In this document: one piece after another, positions 18,899-28,226 of the stretch
How positions within the stretch are numbered: the first letter of the stretch is position 1
Layout of the letters: every line of letters starts with the position of its first letter
NCBI RefSeq assembly: GCF_010692395.1
Contig: NZ_JAAHHS010000036.1
Location: 1 to 38,336, forward strand
DNA from: Moorena sp. SIO3H5
Lineage (GTDB): Bacteria > Cyanobacteriota > Cyanobacteriia > Cyanobacteriales > Coleofasciculaceae
Length of the DNA stretch: 38,336 nucleotides
Direction of reading: 5' to 3'
The notes under the pieces: model-generated
What the model was told of the DNA's origin: nothing
What the model saw: the letters and a program-made list of their open reading frames with translations, nothing else
Database searches by the model: none
Made by a program: the position numbers and the translations under genes

Positions 18899-19165
18899 GT
18901 TATTTTTATAACTGAATAATATCCAATTTAAATGGGCAACAGCTTACCAATTACCAATTACCCTCAATCATCCCATTAATAAGTAAGGCCTGTTTTTTAT
19001 TGTATCTTTATTTTTTTGTATTGATGGTATTTTTGCTATTATTTTTATGATTTAAGTAATTTCTTTGAAAGCGTTTTTTTTAAAGGCCATTAATAAAGTT
19101 TTTAGATAGGCAAAAATACGCTTTTACCTTAGCAGTATTAGAGAGTAATAAAGCGATACATCGCT

Positions 19166-19264
19166 ATTCCCTACTCCCTACTCCCTACTCCCTATTCCCT
19201 ATTCCCTATTCCCTATTCCCTATTCCCTACTCCCTACTCCCTACTCCCTACTCCCTACTCCCTA
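19166..19264. repeat. Heptamer tandem repeat (CCCTACT/CCCTATT)n
   Basis: Read directly; ~14 units. Confidence 0.96.
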
Positions 19265-19329
19265 AGACTACCGTATAATAATATAATAGATCAAGCGTAG
19301 CCCTGATTACCACTGTCAGCCAATCTATT

Positions 19330-19737
19330 ATGCTTAAAAGTTCTTTGCCAAAATCCTCTCTGAGGACTGAGCAACCTCCAGACTGTGAGATATCCCAGTT
19401 ATCCCCTACTTCCTTGACTCTGATCGCTGATTTCTTTAAAGTCTTATCTGAAGTAAGTCGCTTGCAGATTATCTGTTGTCTGAAGTCCGGCTCAAAAAAT
19501 GTTAGTCAAATTATCGAAGAAACAGGCTTAGGTCAGGCCAATGTATCCAAGCATTTAAAAATCCTGGCTAAAGCAGGGATTGTCACTCGCAATCAACAAG
19601 GAATCAATGTCTTTTACCAAATAGCTAATCCCTTTATCTTTGAGCTATGTGAGCTAGTGTGTGATTCCCTGTCACTGCAAATAGAGCAACAAAATCAACA
19701 GCTAGAGCAACTCAAAGCGATGCAGCAATCTTTTTAG
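19330..19737 (+). CDS. ArsR-family wHTH transcriptional regulator
   Basis: LIADFFKVLSEVSRLQIICCLKSGSKNVSQIIEETGLGQANVSKHLKILAKAGIVTRNQQGINVFYQIA. Confidence 0.88.
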   Translation: MLKSSLPKSSLRTEQPPDCEISQLSPTSLTLIADFFKVLSEVSRLQIICCLKSGSKNVSQIIEETGLGQANVSKHLKILAKAGIVTRNQQGINVFYQIANPFIFELCELVCDSLSLQIEQQNQQLEQLKAMQQSF

Positions 19738-19996
19738 TGACCTTGGTAATTGGTAATTGGTAATTGTGATTACTCCGGAAGCATTACCCATTACCAAAAA
19801 AACCATAGACTATGAATACTACTGAAACAACCGGACACGAGATCATATCAAGTCTGTTTGAATACCGATAATCTAGGGGGGTGGGCGCGGGGAGATGAGT
19901 ACCCCCCACACCCGGTCACCCTGTCTACTTTAATGCCTTGTTGTCACCCCCTCAGGTATATGGTTGTGGCTTTCCCATTGCCAAAATTGGTGAGTT

Positions 19997-20326
19997 TCAA
20001 CAGCACCTATTTTCAGAAACACAGCACGCCCGTATGTCTGGATGGTTATCACAGCAATCATTGAGCAGAAAAGACATCAAGTCCCCGAGATTTCCAAGAT
20101 TTGCACGATAGATGATATTCCGCGATTGACGTTCAGACGAGATCACCCCTGCCTGCTCCAGTGCTGATAGGTGAAATGAGGCCCGTGAGGAAATCGCATC
20201 AACCTGCTTACCAACTTCCCCCGCTGATGCCCCTTTTTCACCGCACTGAATCAAATACCTAACGACCCGCAAACGGGTTTCATGAGATAGTGCGCCGAGC
20301 ATGTCTAAAGCTTGTTTTTCTCTCAT
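19997..20326 (-). CDS. ArsR-family metalloregulator with Cys-rich C-terminus
   Basis: LGALSHETRLRVVRYLIQCGEKGASAGEVGKQVDAISSRASFHLSALEQAGVISSERQSRNIIYRA; tail DCCDNHPDIRACCVSENRCC. Confidence 0.9.
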   Translation of the reverse strand: MREKQALDMLGALSHETRLRVVRYLIQCGEKGASAGEVGKQVDAISSRASFHLSALEQAGVISSERQSRNIIYRANLGNLGDLMSFLLNDCCDNHPDIRACCVSENRCC

Positions 20327-20435
20327 ATTTCAATATCTCTTGAATTGTTGAGATAAAAATATTATACTTCCTATTGTGGCCATCAATCAAGCCTTGCCCG
20401 CAAGGTGGAAATTTAAGATGTAAGGACTCTGTTCT

Positions 20436-21137
20436 ATGAAAATCGTCAGTTTCAAAATCTGCCCTTTTGTTCAGCGTGTCACGGCTTTGCTTGAGGCAAA
20501 GAACATCGATTACAAGCTGGAATTCATCAGCCTGAGGGATAAACCCCAGTGGTTCTTGGATATTTCGCCGAACGGTCAAGTCCCTGTGCTGATTACAGAT
20601 AAAGGAAAAGCGCTGTTTGAATCCGATGCGATTGTCGAATATATTGAAGAAGCCTTTCCTGCGCTTCAGCCAGAGCTTTCCCTTGAAGATAAAGCGACAA
20701 ACCGAGCATGGAGCTATCTGGCGTCAAAGAACTATCTAGTTCAATGCAGCGCGCAACGCAGCCCCAACGAAAACGTTCTGATGGAACGCAGCCAGAAACT
20801 TGGACATGCCTTTGACAAAATCGAAAAACAGCTCGGTGATACGCCATTCTTCGCAGGTGAAACAATCAGTTTGGTTGATCTAGCCTGGCTGACAATCTTG
20901 CACCGCGCTGACATCATTCAACGCCGGTCAGGTTACGATTTTATCGGAAATCGCCCTAAGCTAAAGAAGTGGCAAAAACAGCTATTAGCAACAGGACTTG
21001 CAGAAAAGTCCGTTGCACCTGACTTTGAAGAAGCGTTCTCAGGGTTTTACCTGTCAGACCAAACCTTTCTTGGACGAGGTTGCACCGTAGAAAACTGTTC
21101 CTTTAGTGAGGCATGCGCAACTGATGCATGCTGCTAA
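20436..21137 (+). CDS. Glutathione S-transferase family protein with Cys-rich C-terminal tail
   Basis: Thioredoxin-fold N-terminus (FKICPFVQRVTALLEAKNIDYKLEFI...PNGQVPVLI...FESDAIVEYIEE), GST C-terminal helices, tail GRGCTVENCSFSEACATDACC. Confidence 0.9.
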   Translation: MKIVSFKICPFVQRVTALLEAKNIDYKLEFISLRDKPQWFLDISPNGQVPVLITDKGKALFESDAIVEYIEEAFPALQPELSLEDKATNRAWSYLASKNYLVQCSAQRSPNENVLMERSQKLGHAFDKIEKQLGDTPFFAGETISLVDLAWLTILHRADIIQRRSGYDFIGNRPKLKKWQKQLLATGLAEKSVAPDFEEAFSGFYLSDQTFLGRGCTVENCSFSEACATDACC

Positions 21138-21248
21138 AGCATCGCACAAGGTTCACGGGCAATTCGTCAGCACCTAAGCTCCGGCGTTGCTGAATCAAAG
21201 AATGAATAGGAGTAGAGTGGGCATCCTGCCCGCCCGCAAATATATTGA

Positions 21249-21267
21249 AACTGGCAAGATGCCAGTT
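21249..21267. terminator. Hairpin downstream of the GST gene (possible terminator or dispersed repeat)
   Basis: AACTGGCA-AGA-TGCCAGTT perfect 8-bp stem. Confidence 0.4.
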
Positions 21268-21546
21268 CCACGCAAGATGCCTATTCCACAAAATTCTTAA
21301 AATCATTCCATTATTAAACAACGCCAAGCGTCCTTCCTAGGCAAGAGGCAACACCTGGATTCCGCCTCTTTCCTGGGAGTTTTATTATCAACAAGACTTA
21401 CGCAGCTGAAAGGAAAAATCAAGGTTTTAGCCAATCGGGAACTTTGGATCACGGAATTACAGCGGTTTTAGACATCTGAGTGCGTAATATCATGTTCGGA
21501 TAATTAGTGATAAAAAACCATCTCCGATTAAACCTTACTCCTTTAC

Positions 21547-21577
21547 TTCTGCCTTCTGCCTTCTGCCCTCTGCCTTC
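21547..21577. repeat. Heptamer tandem repeat (TTCTGCC)n
   Basis: Read directly. Confidence 0.85.
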
Positions 21578-21628
21578 CTTTCGCGCCTAGTATAAGTATT
21601 CAACCGGACATGATATAAGTCCTGTCAG

Positions 21629-21693
21629 ACAAAAAACTGAGACAAAACTGAGACAAAAAACTGAGACAAAAAACTGAGACAAAAACTGAGACA
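21629..21693. repeat. Tandem repeat GACA(n)CTGA, 5 units with variable A-tract length
   Basis: GACAAAAAACTGA GACAAAACTGA GACAAAAAACTGA GACAAAAAACTGA GACAAAAACTGA. Confidence 0.9.
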
Positions 21694-21866
21694 TTCTGTT
21701 GTTGTATTCCCACTATTCTGAAACTATAGAACGTTTAGCGACATGCAGCTATTAGGCTGAGACCGCTGAATGTTCAGACTTTGCTGATGTATATAACTAG
21801 GATTTACGGCTTGTTGTCCAAAGTTCAACATCAGACTATCAACTCACAAATTAAGGATAAATTTCA

Positions 21867-22577
21867 ATGTCACAAATCACAGGTACAGCAGGAGACGATT
21901 TCCTAACTGGAACTGCTGACGCTGATCAGATTGATGGCTTGGACGGCCATGATTTCATCCGTGGTGAAGGCGGCAATGATCTAGTCGAAGGCCGAAGAGG
22001 TCGGGACGATATTTTTGGCAACGGAGGCAATGACACCCTCAATGGTGGTGGCGGTCGAGATGATATCTTTGGCGGCGAGGGCAATGACCAGCTCAATGGG
22101 GGTCGCGCCAATGACGAACTCTTTGGCAATCGGGGCAACGACCAGCTCAATGGCAATGATGGTAATGATACCCTAGCAGGGGCTGGCTATGTCATAGGTA
22201 ATACTAGCTTGGCTTTTGGCGGCGGCGAAATTGATACTCTAACTGGTGGGTCAGGAGCAGACCGGTTTAATTTGGGGATTCCAGAACGACTTCTCGATGA
22301 CATCCGTCTGCCTGAAGGAGTATTCTATACAGCGTCTGGCAACAGTGACTACGCTTTGATTACTGACTTCAGTGTTGCAGAAGATACTATCGGTCTGTTG
22401 GGCAGTGCCAGTGACTATGTTTTGGTCGAGCAAAGCTTTGCTGGTGCAGGGGACTCATCAACGGATACTTTAATCCATCAGAATAATTCTGGTCAAGCTG
22501 GTGAACTGATCGGTGTTGTGGCCGATGTCACCGGTCTTGCTCTGAGTAGCCAGACCCAATTCACCTTTTTCTCCTAG
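21867..22577 (+). CDS. RTX (hemolysin-type calcium-binding repeat) protein
   Basis: Nonapeptide repeats GGxGNDxLxG (GGNDTLNGGGGRDDIFGGEGNDQLNGG). Confidence 0.93.
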   Translation: MSQITGTAGDDFLTGTADADQIDGLDGHDFIRGEGGNDLVEGRRGRDDIFGNGGNDTLNGGGGRDDIFGGEGNDQLNGGRANDELFGNRGNDQLNGNDGNDTLAGAGYVIGNTSLAFGGGEIDTLTGGSGADRFNLGIPERLLDDIRLPEGVFYTASGNSDYALITDFSVAEDTIGLLGSASDYVLVEQSFAGAGDSSTDTLIHQNNSGQAGELIGVVADVTGLALSSQTQFTFFS

Positions 22578-22592
22578 TATTGAGTCCGCTGC

Positions 22593-22710
22593 TATAGCAA
22601 TCCTAAACTAATTAGTGAACAACACTTCTTAACTAAAAGAGTACTGAGTTTTTAGTACTAAGTTTTGAGTAAGAACTGTCACTGTTCACGCTTCAAATAG
22701 GATTGCTATA
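22593..22710. mobile_element. MITE-like element, 13-bp perfect terminal inverted repeats
   Basis: TATAGCAATCCTA ... TAGGATTGCTATA; subterminal GTGAACA also inverted (GTGAAC / GTTCAC). Confidence 0.7.
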
Positions 22711-22820
22711 AAAGGGATTACTACTAAGTGCAGCTTCCCATAATTAAAAACTAATAGTTAGTAATGCAACAAAGCTGTTAAAAACTTATGGGAAGCTTTA
22801 TTAATTTGGCTTAACGTTTG

Positions 22821-22874
22821 CCTCAACATTTGCAGTGGCTCAGGGTCAGGATTAGTTCACTGTCATTAGCTAAA
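22821..22874 (+). pseudogene. 3'-end remnant of a glycosyltransferase gene
   Basis: Translates PQHLQWLRVRISSLSLAK, matching the C-terminus of 22888..24117 (PQHLQWLKVRINSLSLAS). Confidence 0.75.
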
Positions 22875-22887
22875 GGGCTGATTACCA

Positions 22888-24117
22888 ATGCGTATTCTGT
22901 TTCTACACCCCAATTTCCCAGCTCAGTTTCGCCATCTGGCGACCGTGTTAGCTCAAGATAGCAGCAATAAAGTAGTATTTGGTACTCAACGCCGGGAAGG
23001 GAGCATTCCTGGTGTCCACAAAATCCTTTACCAGCCCTCTCGCCAGGCGAGTCCAAAAACTCACCACTACGTTCGCAATTTTGAAAGTGCTGTCCTCGAA
23101 GGTCAAGCGGTTTACCGCATGGCACAACAACTCAAGACTGAAGGTTTTATTCCTGATGTGGTTTATGCCCATTCCGGTTGGGGACCAGGATTATTTATTA
23201 AAGATATCTTCCCCCAAGCCAAATTCTTGAGTTACTTTGAGTGGTTCTACCGCGCCCATGGCTCTGATGCAGACTTCGATCCATTTGACCCTCTTGATGC
23301 CAATAGCGAAGCTAAAATTCGGGTTAAGAATGCTCCGATTCTAATAGACTTAGCTAGTTGCGACCAAGGGCTTTGTCCTACTTATTGGCAGCGTCAACAG
23401 TTCCCCAGTGAGTATCACGGTAAACTCCAAGTCAGACATGATGGGGTGGATACGAGTTTCTTCCGACCTGAGCCAGGAGCTACGTTAGTCTTGCCCTCCC
23501 TGAACTTAGATTTATCAGGAGTTAAAGAAATTGTCACCTATGCTACCAGAGGGATGGAACCCTATCGCGGTTTTCCCCAGTTTATGGAAGCCGTGGCTCT
23601 GATTCAGCAGCGACGACCCCAAGCCCATGTGGTGGTAGTAGGACAAGACCGTGTTGCCTACGGTAAGACTCTACCTGATGGCAAAACTTACAAGCAACTG
23701 ATGCTCGAAAAACTGGATTTGGATTTATCCCGCCTCCATTTTACCGGTTTGTTGCCCTATTCCCAATATCTCCAGGTCTTGCAAGCTTCTAGTGTACATA
23801 TTTATCTAACTCGTCCCTTTGTTTTGTCTTGGTCGATGTTAGAAGCAATGTCTACAGGCTGTCTGGTGATTGGTTCTAATACTGCTCCCGTTCAGGAGTT
23901 AATTAGAGATGGTCACAACGGACTGTTAGTCGATTTCTTTTCCCCCCAAGAGATTGTGGAAAGAGTAGATGAAGTGCTTGACCATCCGGAGAGCATGGCA
24001 GCACTGAGAGCCAAAGCGAGGAAAACGATTATACAGCACTATGATTTGGCTCAACTGTTGCCACAACATTTGCAATGGCTCAAGGTCAGGATTAATTCCC
24101 TGTCATTAGCTAGTTGA
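22888..24117 (+). CDS. Group 1 glycosyltransferase (GT4-like)
   Basis: MRILFLHPNFPAQFRHLATVLAQ ... ARGMEPYRGFPQFMEAVALIQQRRPQAHVVVVG ... LSWSMLEAMSTGCLVIGSNTAPVQELIRDGHNGLLVDF. Confidence 0.92.
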   Translation: MRILFLHPNFPAQFRHLATVLAQDSSNKVVFGTQRREGSIPGVHKILYQPSRQASPKTHHYVRNFESAVLEGQAVYRMAQQLKTEGFIPDVVYAHSGWGPGLFIKDIFPQAKFLSYFEWFYRAHGSDADFDPFDPLDANSEAKIRVKNAPILIDLASCDQGLCPTYWQRQQFPSEYHGKLQVRHDGVDTSFFRPEPGATLVLPSLNLDLSGVKEIVTYATRGMEPYRGFPQFMEAVALIQQRRPQAHVVVVGQDRVAYGKTLPDGKTYKQLMLEKLDLDLSRLHFTGLLPYSQYLQVLQASSVHIYLTRPFVLSWSMLEAMSTGCLVIGSNTAPVQELIRDGHNGLLVDFFSPQEIVERVDEVLDHPESMAALRAKARKTIIQHYDLAQLLPQHLQWLKVRINSLSLAS

Positions 24118-24894
24118 GAAGTACAGACCATTAACTGAAGATTTTTGCAATTTTAAGGAGACACTAAGATGCGATTTTTTATAGGTACAGACGAAAGCGA
24201 ATTAATTGATCTTGAATCATCAACTGAAGGTTTTACCTTTGTCTTAGCTCAAGGTGGTGATGACACTATTATTGGCGGGAGCGGTGATGAAACCCTCCGT
24301 GGTGATGCAGGGAATGACTCGATCAATGGCGGTGATGGCAATGACTCGATCAATGGTGGTGACGATAACAACTCGATCAATGGTGGTAATGGTAATGACA
24401 TCATATTTGTTCTTGGTAATGGCAATAATACCCTCCGAGGTGCTCCAGGTAATGACACTATCTTTGGCGCTGATGGCAATGACTTGATCAATGGGGGACA
24501 AGATCAAGATAGCTTGAGGGGTTTTGATGGCGATGATACCATTCGTGGTGGTGCCGGTAATGATACCATCCTTGGTGACAATGGTAATGATTCACTTTTT
24601 GGCGGTAGCACTGGTGATGATTTCATTGAAGGTGGTGGAGGCAATGATACCCTTGACGGTGGAACGGGTAATGATTCACTCTTTGGCAACTTTCAATCTT
24701 TTACCGCTGACGCTGGTGTACCGTCTAATAATTACGTTGTAGGTGGCACTGGTAATGATTTTCTTTCTGGTAATCGAAGCTTTCCTCGGGGTCAAGATAC
24801 ATTAATTGGTGGTGCTATTGGTGTTAACTCTGGTTCAGGAGAAATTGACACTTTGCAAGGTGGTCTATCCAGTCAAGATACTTTTGTACTTGGG

Positions 24895-25172
24895 CTGAGG
24901 GGGTGACATGCAAGCTAAAATCCTTACTGCGTAATAATTTCAGCCCATAAGTTCCAAAAAGATACATTCTGTTTTGGGCGCGACCTTGGACGTATTTATA
25001 AGGATTTGAGCTTCCAGAAAGCGATGCAGCGCCGACCTGTGGGGGTTTCCCACACTCGGGCTTTGCATCAAGACAATGAATCGAGGGTTAATCTGGGGCT
25101 GTATCTTCCATAAGCTCATTGGCATCAAAGCCTTATATACTGAGCTTTTTAGGGCTCATGTCACCCCCTCAG
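24895..25172. mobile_element. 278-bp non-coding MITE-like insertion with 16-bp perfect TIRs and 9-bp target duplication
   Basis: Ends CTGAGGGGGTGACATG / CATGTCACCCCCTCAG; flanked by GTACTTGGG at 24886..24894 and 25173..25181; paralogue has the uninterrupted GTACTTGGGTTAGCAGCAGA. Confidence 0.93.
25021..25074. repeat. Dispersed palindromic repeat (GCGATGCAGCGC...CATCAAGAC family), nested in the MITE-like insertion
   Basis: Shares GCGATGCAGCGC...GGGGGTTTCCC...GCATCAAGAC with 36699..36749. Confidence 0.7.
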
Positions 25173-25634
25173 GTACTTGGGTTAGCAGCAGACCCGGCCA
25201 ATGGTCTCCCTCAAGATGAGATACTTTACGATAACGGGGGATTAAATGACTATGCTTTGATCACTGAATTTGGAAGACAAGGAGATAGTCGGGGTCCAGA
25301 TACAATTCAATTGGTAGGAGAGCTTGATGATTATGTCTTAGGGGCATCTCCTTTCAGTTCCACTCAACTAGCTATTTCTGTCGATTCTAACGGTAATGGT
25401 ACCTTTGAATCTTCCGATGAATTAATTGGGATTGTTCAGAATGTTCATCCCCTTGAGATTACTGTGCTACAAACTCCGGAGGTTTTATTCACTTTCGTTT
25501 AGAAGCAAGGTCGTTTTGCTGAGAGAGTGACAATAGTGCAGCACTATTAAATATCAGTGATAGAACGGGAAAATGGCAAGGGGGGAGGGCAAATTGCCAA
25601 TGTCAATCTTTGTCATTTAAAAGGAGAAAAGACC

Positions 25635-26825
25635 ATGGCAAGAATTGTAGGTACTTCAGGTAACGATACTCTCAATGGTACAAACTTAGACGATGTAATT
25701 CCTGCTCAAGGTGGTGATGACTTAGTTAACGCTCTTGATGGAAACGACACTATCGATGGTAAAAATGGTGCAGATACTCTCAATGGCGGTAACGGCAACG
25801 ACAGTATCGAAGGCGGAACTGGTAATGACTCAATTGATGGTGGGGATGGCTTAGACACAATCCTTGGTGAAAATGGTAACGATACCATAAATGGTGGTTT
25901 ATTCATCGACAGCATTTTTGGCGGGGATGGCAATGATTCAATCTATGGTGGAGATGGCCCTGATTCCATTTTTTCTTTAGATTTTCTCTACGGTGAAGCT
26001 GGTGATGACACTATTAATGGTGGCACTGGTAATGACAGTATTTTTGGTGGAGAGGACAACGATAGCCTAGATGGTGGTGTGGGTAGCGATCGCATTGAAG
26101 GTGGTGCGGGCAATGATATTATTCACGATCTCTTAGGTAATCAACGGGTTATTGCTGATACGGGCAATGATACTGTGACCACTGGAGATGGAAATGACTA
26201 CGTCGAAGGTGGTGAGGGAGATGATGTGATTAGCACTGGAGGTGGTACTTATGATGCTGTCGATGGTGGTGCTGGAAACGACACTATTGATCTCGGTGCA
26301 GGAGATGATGCTCCTCCTACTGGCATTAATAATGGCTTTGGTGCTTTCGGTGGTGCAGGGAATGACCTCATCTATGGTGGATTAGGAAGTGACAATGTTA
26401 ATGGTGGTGCTAATAATGATACCTTGATTGGTACTGATGCCCAAGGAACAAGCATTAACCAAACTGATACCTTAACTGGTGGTGCTGGCGCAGATACCTT
26501 TACTTTAGCACTATCGACCGATCAAGGAACTGTCTTACTCTACGATGATGGTGATTCAAATACTACTGGTATTTTTGATCTAGCTATCATTACTGACTTT
26601 ACCATTGGCGAGGACATTGTAATTCTGACAGGAGATCCGAGTCAATATAATTTCGACATCAGAGCCACTAGCGGATCTCTAGTATTTCTAACCCTTTCAA
26701 TTGGGTCAAGTCTCGATCCCTCAACCGTACCGTTTGAACAAATTGCGACGTTCACCTTTGATACTGCCAATGGAGATAATACCAATCTCGATCTGAGCGA
26801 TCCTACTCAGTTCCAGTTTATCTAG
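25635..26825 (+). CDS. RTX calcium-binding repeat protein
   Basis: RTX nonapeptides; preferred start MARIVGTSGNDTLNG with AAGGAG upstream rather than the track start at 25557. Confidence 0.92.
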   Translation: MARIVGTSGNDTLNGTNLDDVIPAQGGDDLVNALDGNDTIDGKNGADTLNGGNGNDSIEGGTGNDSIDGGDGLDTILGENGNDTINGGLFIDSIFGGDGNDSIYGGDGPDSIFSLDFLYGEAGDDTINGGTGNDSIFGGEDNDSLDGGVGSDRIEGGAGNDIIHDLLGNQRVIADTGNDTVTTGDGNDYVEGGEGDDVISTGGGTYDAVDGGAGNDTIDLGAGDDAPPTGINNGFGAFGGAGNDLIYGGLGSDNVNGGANNDTLIGTDAQGTSINQTDTLTGGAGADTFTLALSTDQGTVLLYDDGDSNTTGIFDLAIITDFTIGEDIVILTGDPSQYNFDIRATSGSLVFLTLSIGSSLDPSTVPFEQIATFTFDTANGDNTNLDLSDPTQFQFI

Positions 26826-26880
26826 GATTACTCAAACTCCTCTCAAATTAAGAAATGGTGGGAAATAGTTTTTCTACCTG

Positions 26881-26930
26881 ATTTGCAATGGCTCAGGGTC
26901 GGGATTAATTCCCTGTCATGAGCTAGCTGA
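26881..26930 (+). pseudogene. 3'-end remnant of a glycosyltransferase gene
   Basis: TTGCAATGGCTCAGGGTCGGGATTAATTCCCTGTCATGAGCTAGCTGAGAAGTA closely matches the 24072..24123 region of the intact gene. Confidence 0.8.
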
Positions 26931-26976
26931 GAAGTAAAGACAATTAACATTTTTGCAATTGTAAGGAGACACTCAC

Positions 26977-28026
26977 ATGCGATTTTTTCTAGGTACAGAC
27001 GAAAGCGAATTAATTGATCTTGAATCATCAACCGAAGGTTTTACATTTGTCTTGGCTCAAGGTGGTAATGACACTATTATTGGCGCGAGCGGTGATGAAA
27101 CCCTCCGTGGTGAGGCAGGTAATGACACTATCTCTGGCGGTGATGGGAATGATGACATTCGTGGTGGAGATAATGACGACACAATCAATGGTGGTAATGG
27201 TAATGACAACATAGGTGGTGGTAACGGTAATAATCGCCTCTTAGGTGCTCCAGGTAATGACACCATCGTTGGCGGTATTGGCAATGACTTTATCAATGGT
27301 GGACAAGATCAGGACAGTCTAATTGGTTTTGATGGTGAGGATACCATCCGTGGTGGTGCCGGTGATGATACTATAGACGGTGGCAGGGATAATGATTCTC
27401 TGTTTGGGGGTAGCACTGGTAATGATTTCCTTGAAGGTGGTGCAGGGGATGATACCCTTGACGGTGGAACGGGTAATGATTCTCTCTTTGGCGACCTTCA
27501 ATTTGCTTCCTCTGAGCCTAATGTACCGTTTAATGATTACCTGGTAGGAGGCACTGGTAATGACTTTCTGGCTGGTGGTAACAGCATCGATTTTCCTCAG
27601 GGTCAGGATACATTAATCGGTGGTGCTATCGGTGTTAACTCTGGCTCGGGAGAAATTGATACTTTACAAGGTAGTATATCCAGTCAAGATACCTTTGTAC
27701 TTGGGTTAGCAGCAGATCCAGCTAATGGCCTCTCTCAAGATGAGATACTTTACGATAATGGAGGCGCACAAGACTATGCGTTGATCACTGAATTTGGAAG
27801 ACAAGGAGCTGGTAGCGGACCAGATACAATTCAATTGGTAGGAGAGCTTGATGATTATGTCTTAGGGGCATCTCCTTTCAGTTCCAATCAACTAGCTATT
27901 TCTGTGGATTCTAACGGTAATGGTACCTTTGAATCTTCCGATGAATTAATTGGGATTGTTCAGAATGTTAGTCCCCTTGAGTTTACTGTGCTACTAACTC
28001 CGGAGGTTTTCTTCACTTTCGTTTAG
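26977..28026 (+). CDS. RTX calcium-binding repeat protein (intact paralogue of the interrupted gene)
   Basis: MRFFLGTDESELIDLESSTEGFTFVLAQGGNDTIIG..., typical C-terminal DTFVLGLAADPANGLSQDEILYDNGG...; AAGGAG upstream. Confidence 0.93.
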   Translation: MRFFLGTDESELIDLESSTEGFTFVLAQGGNDTIIGASGDETLRGEAGNDTISGGDGNDDIRGGDNDDTINGGNGNDNIGGGNGNNRLLGAPGNDTIVGGIGNDFINGGQDQDSLIGFDGEDTIRGGAGDDTIDGGRDNDSLFGGSTGNDFLEGGAGDDTLDGGTGNDSLFGDLQFASSEPNVPFNDYLVGGTGNDFLAGGNSIDFPQGQDTLIGGAIGVNSGSGEIDTLQGSISSQDTFVLGLAADPANGLSQDEILYDNGGAQDYALITEFGRQGAGSGPDTIQLVGELDDYVLGASPFSSNQLAISVDSNGNGTFESSDELIGIVQNVSPLEFTVLLTPEVFFTFV

Positions 28027-28226
28027 AAGCAAAGTCCTTTGGCTAACACAGTGACACATGAGTATCACTGGGCAGAAGTCAAACATCAAAGTCAAACATC
28101 AAAGGTGAGTGCGGAATCCAGATGCAGGTTCTGGGTTTCGCACTCAAGAGAATCATTTGTGATTTCTCATTAGTCTTAATACAATACCTATGATACTGGA
28201 CTTTCTTAATACTTGATAATTAATCG

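Larger units (their letters stand above)
24169..25502 (+). pseudogene. RTX calcium-binding protein gene interrupted by a MITE-like insertion (5' part 24169..24906; 3' part resumes after 25181)
   Basis: Both halves align to the intact paralogue 26977..28026; the insertion brings a TGA stop and a +287-bp frameshift. Confidence 0.93.

Noticed and set aside
20280-20579. 99-aa minus-strand ORF
   Set aside because: Overlaps the GST start and the ArsR start antisense; no domain, and both overlapped genes are convincing.
24249-24491. ORFs antisense or out of frame to the RTX genes (for example 21926..22156, 24244..24507, 24504..24689, 27057..27296)
   Set aside because: Low-complexity shadows of the GGxGND repeats.
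25119-25502. 127-aa ORF as an independent gene
   Set aside because: Its first part is MITE sequence and the rest is the severed C-terminus of the interrupted RTX gene.
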